NCBI GenBank assembly: GCA_022823725.1
Contig: JAJEHL010000026.1
Span: forward strand, 496,001 to 560,000
DNA length: 64,000 nucleotides
DNA from: Candidatus Latescibacterota bacterium
Lineage (GTDB): Bacteria > Latescibacterota > UBA2968
Direction of reading: 5' to 3'
The translations under genes and the position numbers were made by a program. Each line of letters begins with the position of its first letter. Position 1 is the first letter of the stretch. Below are positions 37,778-46,965 of this stretch, piece after piece. A model generated the notes under the pieces. It was not told the origin of the DNA. It ran no database searches and saw nothing but the letters and a program-made list of their open reading frames with translations.

Positions 37778-38779
37778 ATGAACCAACCTCCTGAATCTTT
37801 TATTTGCGTCTATGAAGATCGCCTTCTGGATTTTGCCACGGCTTGTTTTGAAAAGGCGGGGCTTGAGACAGATCACGCGAGGGTTATCAGCCGCCTGCTG
37901 GTCAATAGCGATCTGCGAGGTGTTCGCAGCCACGGTACGCGCACGGTTAATGGCTATTGCAAGAGTTTTGAAAATGGGAGTCTCAATCCGCGTCCCAATG
38001 TGCGGGTGATCGAGGAGACGCCGACGTGTGCTGTTATTGATGGCGATGGTACGGTGGGGTATCTTCCGATGGTGCGCGCGGCAGAGCAAGCGATTCGCAA
38101 AGCGGGAGAGCTGGGTATGGGTATGGGGCTGGCGCGGCATGTGGGGCATATTGGTTCGGCGGGTCATTATGCGCGGATGTGTTCCGAGGCGGGGTGTATT
38201 GGTTTTTGCGTGCAGGGCAGGCAGCAGGGCAATGCAAAGAGGGATGGCCGGGGGCCTCTTCTCGGCTATTTTGGCAATCCGCCAATATGTTTTGCGATTC
38301 CCTCTGGGGATGAGCCTCCGATTGTTCTGGATGCGGCGACCTGTATTTTGGCGGATTACCAGCGGGGTCCGGAGTATGAGGCTTTGTTCGAGATGATTCC
38401 GGCGGCGTTTTTTAAGAGTATTGGGTACACGGCTGTGGCTTCGATTATGGGGGGTGGATTGGCAGGTGCCAGTTTGCCGTCTTCTCATGAGATGAAGGAA
38501 AAATGGCCCTCGTCAGGTGCAGGGGGTTGCGTTCTTGCGATCCGCGTTGATCAGGCGGTTTCCGAAGAGGTTTTCCGGGCGGAGTCAGATCACATGGTGA
38601 GAACGGTGCGCGAGACGTACGAGCCGATGCCGGGACATGACCGCGCGCTGCTGCCGGGTGCGATTGAAGAAGAGCGTATGGCCTTTCATCGCGCCGAGGG
38701 TATTCGCTATGGCGAGATGGAGCAGGAAAACGCACGCGAGGTTGGCGCGCGTCTGGGGGTGCCGTTGCCCTGGGATTGA
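37778..38779 (+). CDS. Malate/L-lactate dehydrogenase family oxidoreductase
   Basis: The protein is 333 residues from ATG 37778; no strong Shine-Dalgarno. Family marks are DLRGVRSHGTRTVNGY with the catalytic His, ARHVGHIGSAGHYA, then GYFGNPPICFAIPSGDEPPI and LDAATCILADYQ in the cofactor region. It is paralogous to the YiaK-like protein encoded at 20276-21265 but diverged. It is the last gene of a three-gene operon and is followed by a repeat and a terminator. Confidence 0.88.
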   Translation: MNQPPESFICVYEDRLLDFATACFEKAGLETDHARVISRLLVNSDLRGVRSHGTRTVNGYCKSFENGSLNPRPNVRVIEETPTCAVIDGDGTVGYLPMVRAAEQAIRKAGELGMGMGLARHVGHIGSAGHYARMCSEAGCIGFCVQGRQQGNAKRDGRGPLLGYFGNPPICFAIPSGDEPPIVLDAATCILADYQRGPEYEALFEMIPAAFFKSIGYTAVASIMGGGLAGASLPSSHEMKEKWPSSGAGGCVLAIRVDQAVSEEVFRAESDHMVRTVRETYEPMPGHDRALLPGAIEEERMAFHRAEGIRYGEMEQENAREVGARLGVPLPWD

Positions 38780-38795
38780 GAAGTGTGAAGGCAGG

Positions 38796-38840
38796 TTGTC
38801 ATCGCGGCATGCTTAAAGCCGCGATCCAGGAAGTTTTTAG
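38796..38840. repeat. Interspersed palindromic repeat, copy 4 (short form)
   Basis: TTGTCATCGCGGC-ATGCTTAAA-GCCGCGATCCAGGAAG: a perfect ATCGCGGC/GCCGCGAT stem and the common right flank. Confidence 0.8.
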
Positions 38841-38865
38841 CTGACCTCTGATCGTTACAAAAAAT

Positions 38866-38900
38866 AAAAGCCCTATAGCTTATTGCTTGAGGGCTTTTTT
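38866..38900 (+). terminator. Intrinsic terminator
   Basis: AAAAGCCCT, a loop of 15-16 bases, then AGGGCTTTTTT, ending the operon at 35795-38779. The 120 bases that follow before the next gene show no clear feature. Confidence 0.88.
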
Positions 38901-39023
38901 AATTGGGCTTTCAAATGGAAAGCCAAATCATACACATTGACATTGAGAGAATCGCAACTTATTTTGGCATTCAACGCACTATGGGTTATCAAGTGTATCT
39001 AACTTCACAAATTGGAGGCTAAC

Positions 39024-40007
39024 ATGTATATCGGAACACAGGTGGGTTGTCGGAACGACACGGATATCGAGGTTCTCGCGCAACTCGGGGTTTTTAATGT
39101 CGATCAAACACCATCTGAACCCTGGGCGGAGTGGACAACTGATGTGATCAAGTCCCTGCGCGACCGGTTTGATAAATACGGTATTAATTTGGAGATGATT
39201 CACATTCCGTTGGGTTCGAGTAGTGCTTTTAAAAATGAAGCTGGTGCAATTTTCCTGGGTCCCAGCGATGAACGCGACCGCGCTATTGAGCGGATGTGCG
39301 AGACGGTTAGAATGGCGGCTGAGGCGGGGTTGCGCGGGTTGAATTACAATATCACGATTTTGGGGCATATGCGGACAGAGCCGCGATACGGGCGCGGGGG
39401 CGCGAGGTTGTCGTCGTTTGAATACGACAAATTGGATCAGTCTCTGGGCGAGTTTGAAGGCGGTGCTGCGGATGAAGATGAGATGTGGGCGCGGATCGAT
39501 CACTGGCTGCAGAATATTATGCCCGTGGCGGAGGAGTACAAGATCCAGATGGCGTGTCATCCTTCTGATCCGGGTATTGGATATGGGACGACGTATCGGG
39601 GGGTTGCGCGCGTGCTCGGTATGGTGGATGGGTTTAAGAAGTTTATCGATCTGTACGATAGTCCGTATAACGGATTGAATTTCTGCCTGGGCTGTATGTC
39701 CGAGAGCCTGGAAGATCCCAGTGCGGACGCCTATGATGTGATCCGTTATTTTGGAGAGCGCAAGAAGATTTTCAATGTGCATTTCCGCAATATCAAGGGC
39801 GGGCTTCGCAATTTTGTCGAGGTGTTTCCCGATGAAGGAGATGTGGATATGCTCAAGGCTTTGCGGACGTTTAAAGAAGTTGGGTATGAATATATGATTA
39901 TGCCCGATCACGTTCCGGGTATTTCTGGTCCCGAAGCCAGGCAGGTTGGTTTTGCGTACACGTACGGATATATCCACGCGCTGCTGCAAGCGGTTAATGA
40001 AGAGTAG
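39024..40007 (+). CDS. Mannonate-dehydratase (UxuA)-like TIM-barrel protein
   Basis: The protein is 327 residues from ATG 39024 with TTGGAGG. UxuA-type segments are MACHPSDPGIG (HPDDP block), NGLNFCLGCMSE (metal Cys), FNVHFRNIKG (metal His), PDEGDVDMLKAL and MIMPDHVPGI (metal Asp and His). UxuA removes water from D-mannonate, giving 2-keto-3-deoxygluconate in hexuronate breakdown. It is shorter than classical UxuA (about 390) and lacks a recognisable signal. It clusters with a large membrane protein and a galactonate-dehydratase-like protein, in line with a sugar-acid pathway. Confidence 0.82.
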   Translation: MYIGTQVGCRNDTDIEVLAQLGVFNVDQTPSEPWAEWTTDVIKSLRDRFDKYGINLEMIHIPLGSSSAFKNEAGAIFLGPSDERDRAIERMCETVRMAAEAGLRGLNYNITILGHMRTEPRYGRGGARLSSFEYDKLDQSLGEFEGGAADEDEMWARIDHWLQNIMPVAEEYKIQMACHPSDPGIGYGTTYRGVARVLGMVDGFKKFIDLYDSPYNGLNFCLGCMSESLEDPSADAYDVIRYFGERKKIFNVHFRNIKGGLRNFVEVFPDEGDVDMLKALRTFKEVGYEYMIMPDHVPGISGPEARQVGFAYTYGYIHALLQAVNEE

Positions 40008-40010
40008 TCT

Positions 40011-42017
40011 ATGTCTGCATCTCCAGAACCACGCCTTTCCAAATCGGAGACCTCCGAAGGGTCTTCCGTTATTACCAAACGATCCCTCCTGATTGGGCTG
40101 GGTATGGCTGTGCTCATGCCCCTGTGGCCGACCTATACCAGCTTTGTGGTGAATTCAACGCGGGCTGACCATTCGCATCTTTCGATGGCGATGCTCATTC
40201 CTTTTGTGGGGCTTCTGATTCTGAACGCTTTTCTCGAGCGGCGCGGTATCGGGTTTTCTCCGACGGAATTGCTCACGGTTTGCTGTATCGGTTTTGTCGC
40301 ATCTACCATGCAGGGCGAGTGGCTCACGGTGTGGTTCTTGCAGATGCTGACGATGCCTGCGTATTACGCATCGCCAGAGAACCGGTTTGACGAGCTTCTT
40401 CTGCCCTATATGCCGAGTTGGACGACGATTACCAATCGCGATGCGGTGCGCGGGTTTTACGAGGGGCAAGTGCCCGGTGCAGCGTTTCCGTGGGGCGAGT
40501 GGTTTTCGGTGCTTTTCTGGTGGGGTGCGCTGATTGCGAGTATTTTGACGATTCACCTGTGTCTGAGCGTTTTGCTGCGGAAACAGTGGATGGAATACGA
40601 GCGGCTGTCTTTTCCGGTCGCTACCGCGTTGCTGGAGCTCACGGGTGTTTCGGGTACGACGGGTACGCTGAGGACGCTTGTGCGCAATCGCCTTTTCCAG
40701 TGGGGATTTGGTCTTACGTTTGCCATTATTGCGTGGAATGTGTTCACGTGGTTCACGGTCAATTTACCGATGTTTCCGTTTTTGGCGGGGCGATATGGGC
40801 GGCATGTGATTTCGGTTGCGCCGGGCTTTCCGAGTATTGTGACGACGTTTGTGTTGCTCACGTTTTGTCTGGGGTATTTTACCAAGCTGGAGGTGCTCTT
40901 TAGTCTGTGGTTTTTCCACGTGGTTCAGATCTGTGTGGTGGGGGTATTCAACCGCTTTGGCCTGGATTTGGGTCCGAACGATCCGTGGAGTTCGAGCCAT
41001 CCGGCGATTGGCTGGATGACATTTGGGGGGATGGCTGTTTTTGTCGGGTGGGGATTCTGGATTGCGCGGTCTCATTTTCGAGATGTTTTCCGCAAGGCGT
41101 TTTTGCGCGATGAGCGTGTGGATGATTCTGAAGAGCTTATGTCTTATCGCACGGCTGTCTGGCTTTTGTTGGTGTGTTGCGGTTTCGTGTTTCTCTGGCT
41201 CTGGCGCGCGGGCATGGGGCCGGAGACGATTCTCGCCTGGTCGTTTGCGATGCTCGTTCTGTTTGTGGGGATGTCCCGCATTGTCGTGGAGAGCGGTCTG
41301 GTCTATCTTCGGGTGCCCCTCACGGCGCCGGGATTTACGTGGCATGCTGTCGGAGTGGGGAACATGGGGCCTGCTGGCGCTTCTATTTTGACGCTTACGA
41401 TGAGTCTTGTGGCCGATGGGAAGACGTTTGCGACGACGCAGATGGCGCATGTTCCGCGGTTGAGTATGGCGATGGCAAAGCGCAGCCGCAAGGCCGTGGC
41501 GCCGACTGTGCTCTTCGGGTGTTTGCTCGGTGCGGCGGTGGTTATCGCATTTGTCATATATCAGGGATATTACGGTATTGGCAGTGCCAATTTTGGGCGG
41601 ACGACATTTAAGGGTATTGGATCTCTCAATGGGGCGGGTTTTAGTCGGCTGGCTGTATCTCGAATTCAGGGCGATGTGCTGTTTACGGACTGGAATCGCG
41701 TTTTGTTTATGGGTATTGGCGGCATTTTTACGGGTACGCTCTACTTTTTGCGGTATCGCTTCCCGGGCTTTCCGATCCATCCCATTGGTTTTACGATCTG
41801 TGGCATGGTCGAGATGCAGGATAATTCTTTTAGTATTTTCCTGATGTGGGGTGTGAAGACGATTATTATGAAGTTGGGTGGTTTGGAGCGCTATCGGCAT
41901 TACGCTCCTTTTTTTCTCGGTATGATTATGGGCTATATCGCGGGTGTTTTTCTGGGTGTTTTTGTCGATGTTTTCTGGTTTCCCGGAGAGGGGCACGAGA
42001 TTCATTGCGATCCATAG
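40011..42017 (+). CDS. Large multi-pass membrane protein (DUF6785/DUF6784, OPT-like)
   Basis: The 668-residue protein has a polar N-terminus of about 25 residues and then a dozen or more membrane segments. Recognisable pieces are GFSPTELLTVCCIGF, YERLSFPVATALLEL, SHPAIGWMTFGG and FPIHPIGFTICG, a layout I associate with the DUF6785/DUF6784 family related to oligopeptide (OPT) transporters. Members often sit beside sugar-acid or glycoside genes, so import of a carbohydrate is a reasonable guess. It starts 3 bp after the UxuA-like gene and ends 15 bp before the enolase-superfamily gene. Confidence 0.78.
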   Translation: MSASPEPRLSKSETSEGSSVITKRSLLIGLGMAVLMPLWPTYTSFVVNSTRADHSHLSMAMLIPFVGLLILNAFLERRGIGFSPTELLTVCCIGFVASTMQGEWLTVWFLQMLTMPAYYASPENRFDELLLPYMPSWTTITNRDAVRGFYEGQVPGAAFPWGEWFSVLFWWGALIASILTIHLCLSVLLRKQWMEYERLSFPVATALLELTGVSGTTGTLRTLVRNRLFQWGFGLTFAIIAWNVFTWFTVNLPMFPFLAGRYGRHVISVAPGFPSIVTTFVLLTFCLGYFTKLEVLFSLWFFHVVQICVVGVFNRFGLDLGPNDPWSSSHPAIGWMTFGGMAVFVGWGFWIARSHFRDVFRKAFLRDERVDDSEELMSYRTAVWLLLVCCGFVFLWLWRAGMGPETILAWSFAMLVLFVGMSRIVVESGLVYLRVPLTAPGFTWHAVGVGNMGPAGASILTLTMSLVADGKTFATTQMAHVPRLSMAMAKRSRKAVAPTVLFGCLLGAAVVIAFVIYQGYYGIGSANFGRTTFKGIGSLNGAGFSRLAVSRIQGDVLFTDWNRVLFMGIGGIFTGTLYFLRYRFPGFPIHPIGFTICGMVEMQDNSFSIFLMWGVKTIIMKLGGLERYRHYAPFFLGMIMGYIAGVFLGVFVDVFWFPGEGHEIHCDP

Positions 42018-42032
42018 TCGCGGAGTGAGAGA

Positions 42033-43151
42033 ATGAAGATTACGGATGTCAAGACCTATACTGCCGGGCAGGATGGCAGAAATTTTCTGTTTTGCAGGGT
42101 GTTTACGGATGAGGGGATCTACGGCGTGGGAGAGGCGTCAGGATGGCCGAGTATTCAGACGGAGATTCACCACAAGGCGAGTGTGATTATCGGTGAGGAT
42201 CCCTTTAATATTGAGCGGTTGTGGAGCAAGATGTTTTTGCAGACCCACGGGATGTCGGGCGTTGTGGGCGCGGGGGCTATTTCGGCTATTGAGATGGCGC
42301 TATGGGATATTAAGGGAAAAGCATTTAATATGCCGGTCTGGCAATTGCTGGGTGGTCGAATGCGCGATCGGTTGCGGGTGTACACGCATGCGAATACGGC
42401 TGAGCGTGCCAGAGAGCTTGTCGATCAGGGCTTTACGGGTCTCAAGATGGGGGGGATTGAGCACTGTATCCGCGATATTACGGCGATACGCCATGAGGTG
42501 GGAGACGATGTCGATATTATGGTTGATTTGCACGGGATGCCGTGGATGACGACGCGCGATGCGATTTCTATGGGTCGCAGGCTTGAAGAATTTGGGGTGT
42601 TTTTTTACGAGGAACCGGTCGCGCCCGAGAATGTGGAGGCGCTTGCGCGCGTGTCCGAGGTGATCAATATCCCTCTTGCTGCCGGAGAACGGCTCGCATA
42701 CATCTATGGTGCTCGGGAGCTTATTGAGCGCGAGATTGTGGATGTTATTCAGCCGGATGCCGGGCGGTTCGGTGGTTTGTCTCAGATGAAGAAGCTCGCG
42801 GGTATGGCCGAGGCGCACTATATCCAGTTTGCACCGCACGATGGGTCGCTGGGTCCGGTGGGGGAGGTCGCGTCTATCCATCTGTGTGCAACGCTGCCAA
42901 ATTTCTTGATCTGGGAACATCGAACAGGCGATGTTCAGGCGCGGTATGAGGTGATGGCTCCGCAACCAGAAGTGGTCGATAGTTACATCGCGATTCCCGA
43001 AGGTCCAGGCTTAGGCGTTGATCTGGTGGATGAAGAGATCGAGAGATATGCGTGTGAACTGCTGGGCGGGCATTCGTCCTACGCAGAGGACAATACGTAC
43101 GATAGTCAGTACGTATATGCGCGGTTTCCACGAAAGCCGTGGTTGGGATAG
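42033..43151 (+). CDS. Enolase-superfamily dehydratase (galactonate/mandelate racemase-like)
   Basis: The 372-residue protein has GAGAG upstream. It has canonical metal ligands: Asp in IMVDLHGM, Glu in FYEEPVAPEN and Glu in AAGERL. The acid/base His is in FAPHDGS and the C-terminal Glu in LIWEHRTGD. The arrangement with DxH in the first-ligand motif matches D-galactonate/gluconate-type dehydratases. With the UxuA-like enzyme and the membrane protein it forms a likely sugar-acid uptake and dehydration cassette. The exact epimer cannot be predicted. Confidence 0.92.
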   Translation: MKITDVKTYTAGQDGRNFLFCRVFTDEGIYGVGEASGWPSIQTEIHHKASVIIGEDPFNIERLWSKMFLQTHGMSGVVGAGAISAIEMALWDIKGKAFNMPVWQLLGGRMRDRLRVYTHANTAERARELVDQGFTGLKMGGIEHCIRDITAIRHEVGDDVDIMVDLHGMPWMTTRDAISMGRRLEEFGVFFYEEPVAPENVEALARVSEVINIPLAAGERLAYIYGARELIEREIVDVIQPDAGRFGGLSQMKKLAGMAEAHYIQFAPHDGSLGPVGEVASIHLCATLPNFLIWEHRTGDVQARYEVMAPQPEVVDSYIAIPEGPGLGVDLVDEEIERYACELLGGHSSYAEDNTYDSQYVYARFPRKPWLG

Positions 43152-43183
43152 CGAATCCCAAATATAGCTGAGAAGGAACAAAA

Positions 43184-44830
43184 ATGAGCAGGCTTAAGAA
43201 TCTTTATAAAGATCTTGTTGGTAACCATAAACACCAATGGCAACGCTGGCGTGACTCCTGTAAGGAATTTTGTGATGAAGTAGAGGCAATGCGACAGCGT
43301 ATTGCAAACGATCAAAGACTGGACAAAAACGACAAAGAATTTCTTGATAGATTATTACGAAAACAAAGCAATGGAATCGCTAATAGTGGTCAATCTGTCT
43401 TGAGTAAAGATAATTTTCAAGCATTTATAAGTAATAATGATTTCTTATCAACGCTCAGTGAGTTTATTGTTTCTCCAACTCAAGAATCGTTCGAGAAATT
43501 CCAGAATGCATGGGAGAAACAAGGGAAAGGAAGAAGACCTGTTTTGGTGAATCGAGTGGCTGCAGCATGCACTCGTGAAGTATCTACGACGGTTCATGAA
43601 CCTAAATTTGACCAGGTCTTCAATTGGCTAATAAAAGAAGAAATAATTTCTGAATATCCTCTGGACCAAGACCAAGGTTGGTTTGCAAAAAATCAATTTT
43701 TGCTTTCCAAATTTAAAGAAGAGTTTCAAGATGAGCTCAGAAATAGGGAAACAGATAAGTTCTACTTGAGTATGTTCGTTTGGGGACTATACGAGAATTT
43801 ATCCAATCCATTCAAACTGAATAAACAAGTTGTCAAATACGGTCCTCCGGGTACTGGAAAAACATATTTAGCCCGCCAGCAAACAGAATCGTGTTTTAAT
43901 ATTTGGAAAGAGGAGTTTGCGCTAGAAAATGATGACTACAAAATTGACATACAAATAGAGGTCGTTCAGTTTCATCCCTCATTTGGTTATGAGGATTTTA
44001 TGGAAGGGTTGCGCCCCATCTTACATAATGGTAAGGCTCAACTCACGCTGCAAAATGGCGTATTCAAAGAGTTTTGTCGAAGAGCGGGTGAATGGGAGAT
44101 CGATGTACATAAACTTGGGGTTGATACGGATTGGGAGGAAATCACTATCGGAGATCTTGTCCCGTATAAAAACGAACTCACAGCCCCTCATTGGGAGCAT
44201 ATTTTTCGAGTCCAGGATTCCTCCAGGCACGTAGCTGAAGCAGTGCCGCCGTTCTTTTTTATTATAGATGAAATCAACAGAGCGGAGCTATCCCGTGTAT
44301 TTGGTGAATTGATGTATTGCCTGGAGTATCGCGGCGTAAAAGGATGTATTAAAACTCAATATGCCAACTTGAATGACTCGGAGACAGGCATGTTTCGGGA
44401 TGAGAATGAGGGATACAAATTTTTTATTCCGTCCAATGTGTATCTGGTCGGAACGATGAATACCATTGACCGGAGTGTTGAAAGCTTTGACTTGGCTCTC
44501 CGTAGAAGGTTCAGATGGGAAGAGATAACGCCAGATTATACATTGCTTAAATACCATCTCAATGAACATCATAAGAAATGGTCTGAATTAGCCGATAATC
44601 TTGAAAATCTGAATGTGCAAATCGGGAACGAAGCGTTGCTTGGATCTGATTATCAAATCGGTCACGCTTATTTGATGAATCTGAAATATCCGCCCAGTTT
44701 GTCGATCTCTGAGGTTCGTAAACAAATTTGGGATGATCACATTCACCCCTTATTACAGGAGTATTTGCGAGGGACTGGCCGCAGCGAAGAATTGATTGGG
44801 GCTTTTAGAGAGGCATTTGGATTGAAGTAA
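43184..44830 (+). CDS. mcrB: McrB-like AAA+ NTPase of a type IV restriction system
   Basis: The 548-residue protein has RBS GAAGGAA. The first about 200 residues are a poorly recognised N-terminal region, the usual place of the modified-DNA reader. The AAA+ domain has Walker A GPPGTGKTYLA (residues about 220-230), Walker B FFFIIDEINRAELSRVFGEL (from 357), the McrB signature MNTIDRS (425-431; MNTADRS in E. coli) and the RRRFRWEE arginine-finger zone (440). McrB translocates DNA with GTP/ATP and drives cleavage by McrC. Base composition becomes visibly more A/T-rich here than in the genes before, consistent with transfer. mcrC starts two bases later. Confidence 0.92.
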   Translation: MSRLKNLYKDLVGNHKHQWQRWRDSCKEFCDEVEAMRQRIANDQRLDKNDKEFLDRLLRKQSNGIANSGQSVLSKDNFQAFISNNDFLSTLSEFIVSPTQESFEKFQNAWEKQGKGRRPVLVNRVAAACTREVSTTVHEPKFDQVFNWLIKEEIISEYPLDQDQGWFAKNQFLLSKFKEEFQDELRNRETDKFYLSMFVWGLYENLSNPFKLNKQVVKYGPPGTGKTYLARQQTESCFNIWKEEFALENDDYKIDIQIEVVQFHPSFGYEDFMEGLRPILHNGKAQLTLQNGVFKEFCRRAGEWEIDVHKLGVDTDWEEITIGDLVPYKNELTAPHWEHIFRVQDSSRHVAEAVPPFFFIIDEINRAELSRVFGELMYCLEYRGVKGCIKTQYANLNDSETGMFRDENEGYKFFIPSNVYLVGTMNTIDRSVESFDLALRRRFRWEEITPDYTLLKYHLNEHHKKWSELADNLENLNVQIGNEALLGSDYQIGHAYLMNLKYPPSLSISEVRKQIWDDHIHPLLQEYLRGTGRSEELIGAFREAFGLK

Positions 44831-44831
44831 G

Positions 44832-46322
44832 ATGCTATTATTTGATTTCATAAAAGATGGATATCTGGTAGATAATCAGCATTACCTATTTTCTGATCAA
44901 AAAGTCCAGAATAACCGGGTGGATGATGGAGGAATTACATTTGATAAGCCGCCTCGTAGGCGGAAATATTTTGAAAGTGAGATTTGGAATTTTATCAATT
45001 CAGTATCTCGTGATATTGAAGTAGTCCTGAAGGACAAAGACAAACGATCAGATGCCCTCGTTTTGTTTAATAGTGAAGCGTATGAGCATAATACAGATGA
45101 TGGATTTATCAGTGTAAGTGGTCCTGCAACGAATTTCACCCTGGACACGGGCAATTTGATAGGTTTCGTAAAAAGAGGAGATTACACGCTAAAAATAAGC
45201 TCGCGTTTCGGAGACCGTTTTTTACAGTATATCATTGCGGATGCAGATGATTTTCTTGAGTTGAAAGATGTTGGCGGTGAGAGCGATGCTGATGAGCATG
45301 AATGGCTTTTGGCGTACCTCTGGAATATAAAATTCAAACGCGCGTATCGGCTGGGACTTCCCAAAGCCTACATAACCAGGAATGAACGCATTTCAAAAGC
45401 AAGGGGATATATAGATCCGGTTGATTTCTTTCAGAACAAAACATCTGGCAAGTATCTATGTTCATACAGAGAGCATAGCTATAATAGTCCAGCGGTTTCT
45501 TTATTTGTTAAAGCCTACGAAACGGTTAAACACAATACTTTTTGCTATGAGTCTCGAAATATTTACAATTCATTCGTAGCTGCCAATCAGGGTTTCAAAA
45601 GGTCCAGACAAGAGATTCTGAATACGAAATATTTTTCCAATCCATTTTATAGCGATTACAATGTGTTGATTGACCTTTCAAAGCGGGTTATCCGACGTGG
45701 GGGATTGACCTTTGGCGCAGAAAAAGACACCAGTGCCTTCTTGTTTGATGTCTCCATGCTATTTGAATATTTCATCCGAAAGCTACTTCTGAGAGGTGGG
45801 ATACAATTACTGAGCAAGTCTGAGAAAATATCTGAGATTCCTACAGGAGCCTTTGGAGAATACACTCGCAGGCTTGAACCAGACATAATTTTTGAAAGCA
45901 ACGGTGGTTTTTATGTTTTTGATGTCAAATACAAAACATACGACCGTGGATATGGCGTAAAGCGTGAGGACCTTTTCCAGTTGCATACCTATATTGGGCA
46001 ATACGGGAATGATGGTCCCATTAAAGGGTGTGGATTCATTTACCCAATGCCCGATGATCAATTGGGGGAATCATCTGGACTGATTTCAGATGTTCTACAT
46101 CAGCAGGGCAAAGAAATTCCTTTTTATGTGGTATTTTTGCCAATTCCAAACGACAATCATGACCAATTTAACAACGATATGAAAAAGCAATGTAATATGT
46201 TTTTGAAGAATTTCAAAAAAATAATCTTTGAGTCTGATGAGACCGACTACCTGCTCGCCTCGCCAAATAACGCTACGCATCTCCGAAAGGCACTGAAGGA
46301 TTTTCAAAACGGTCAGCCTTGA
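44832..46322 (+). CDS. mcrC: McrC-like nuclease with a C-terminal antitoxin-like tail
   Basis: The 496-residue protein carries the PD-(D/E)xK nuclease core in the second half: RRLEPDIIFE (Asp about 350), then FYVFDVKYK (Asp-x-Lys about 363-365). The N-terminal half is the McrB-contacting region. Residues about 466-496 (from ESDETDY to the end) nearly repeat the C-terminus of the antitoxin at 46966-47367: DETDYLLASPNNAT, LRKAL and DFQN are shared, including 32 identical bases at DNA level. That segment is typical of YefM-type antitoxins and foreign to McrC. It may be a relic of recombination or a functional toxin-binding tail. Confidence 0.9.
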   Translation: MLLFDFIKDGYLVDNQHYLFSDQKVQNNRVDDGGITFDKPPRRRKYFESEIWNFINSVSRDIEVVLKDKDKRSDALVLFNSEAYEHNTDDGFISVSGPATNFTLDTGNLIGFVKRGDYTLKISSRFGDRFLQYIIADADDFLELKDVGGESDADEHEWLLAYLWNIKFKRAYRLGLPKAYITRNERISKARGYIDPVDFFQNKTSGKYLCSYREHSYNSPAVSLFVKAYETVKHNTFCYESRNIYNSFVAANQGFKRSRQEILNTKYFSNPFYSDYNVLIDLSKRVIRRGGLTFGAEKDTSAFLFDVSMLFEYFIRKLLLRGGIQLLSKSEKISEIPTGAFGEYTRRLEPDIIFESNGGFYVFDVKYKTYDRGYGVKREDLFQLHTYIGQYGNDGPIKGCGFIYPMPDDQLGESSGLISDVLHQQGKEIPFYVVFLPIPNDNHDQFNNDMKKQCNMFLKNFKKIIFESDETDYLLASPNNATHLRKALKDFQNGQP

Positions 46323-46358
46323 CAAAATAACATATTCAGGTAGATTTCTTTTACCACC

Positions 46359-46377
46359 CCAACGATAGTATCGTTGG
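46359..46377. other. Short perfect palindrome after mcrC
   Basis: CCAACGAT-AGT-ATCGTTGG, an 8-bp stem with 3-base loop directly before the terminator. It could be an additional RNA stem or a protein-binding palindrome. Confidence 0.5.
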
Positions 46378-46381
46378 CTCG

Positions 46382-46407
46382 ACGCCCCGAAAGGGCGTTT
46401 CTTTTTT
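46382..46407 (+). terminator. Intrinsic terminator of the mcrBC operon
   Basis: ACGCCC-CGAAA-GGGCGT followed by TTCTTTTTT. Confidence 0.9.
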
Positions 46408-46424
46408 CCCGCTTGCCTCTTCCG

Positions 46425-46691
46425 TCAATTGTGGCCCTTTATTTTAACAAAATAGCCGCCATGAGCGTAATCCAACTGCCGCACATAAGGGTAACAGTCC
46501 ATTTTTGCCAGCTTCTCGCTTCCCGCTGGTCTTCCTCATATCGGCTTACAAAAGATCTCTGATCTTCCTCATAACGGTTCACACGTTCCTGGTTCTGCTC
46601 AATAAGTGTTTCCAATCTGATCAGACGTTCCGCGTGTTGGCTTTGTCGGTCTTTTAATTCTGTAACTTCGTTCATGCATTCTCCTTTTATT
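46425..46691. repeat. Long direct repeat, left copy
   Basis: About 265 bases starting TCAATTGTGG and ending CTCCTTTTATT recur at 51311-51577 in the same orientation with high identity. Each copy contains a 78-codon gene on the minus strand. Confidence 0.88.
46439..46675 (-). CDS. Small coiled-coil, C-terminally membrane-anchored protein (copy 1)
   Basis: The protein is 78 residues from ATG 46675 with AGGAG. Residues 1-55 are a charged heptad helix with an internal repeat (RYEEDQRSFVSRYEEDQRE). Residues 56-78 are a single hydrophobic segment (WTVTLMCGSWITLMAAILL) ending in Lys, so a tail-anchored topology with the coiled coil in the cytoplasm is likely. Size and layout recall XhlA-type haemolysin/holin-associated proteins, but I cannot confirm homology. 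It is nearly identical to the protein encoded at 51325-51561. The real nature of the gene is supported by its duplication with synonymous-type differences and retained ribosome site. Confidence 0.75.
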   Translation of the reverse strand: MNEVTELKDRQSQHAERLIRLETLIEQNQERVNRYEEDQRSFVSRYEEDQREARSWQKWTVTLMCGSWITLMAAILLK

Positions 46692-46862
46692 CTGTGCTGT
46701 ACGTCCAAATTAGGCTATCCGCATCGTTGAGCGAATGGGTATGAAAAGATATACCCAACTCCTTCTCGAATGACAATGCAAAGAATATCACAATGTCCTA
46801 TCCGGTCTCGAATACCATAAAATGGATTAAGTCTATGCAATTTGTGATAAATTAAAAAAAGG

Positions 46863-46891
46863 TTTACAATACCATCCATTATTTGTTATTA
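46863..46891 (+). promoter_or_regulatory. Possible promoter of the antitoxin-yoeB operon
   Basis: TTTACA (46863-46868), 17 bases, TTATTA (46886-46891), about 75 bases before the antitoxin start in a strongly A/T-rich stretch. Confidence 0.35.
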
Positions 46892-46965
46892 TTTTCTCGG
46901 TGTTACGCGGCGATTTGGTATAAAACTATGTGTACTAGCTACGGTGGATAACAAAGGGAACTGAG

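Noticed and set aside
40764-42005. Minus-strand frame of 413 codons
   Set aside because: Antisense to the DUF6785 membrane protein; low-complexity basic translation.
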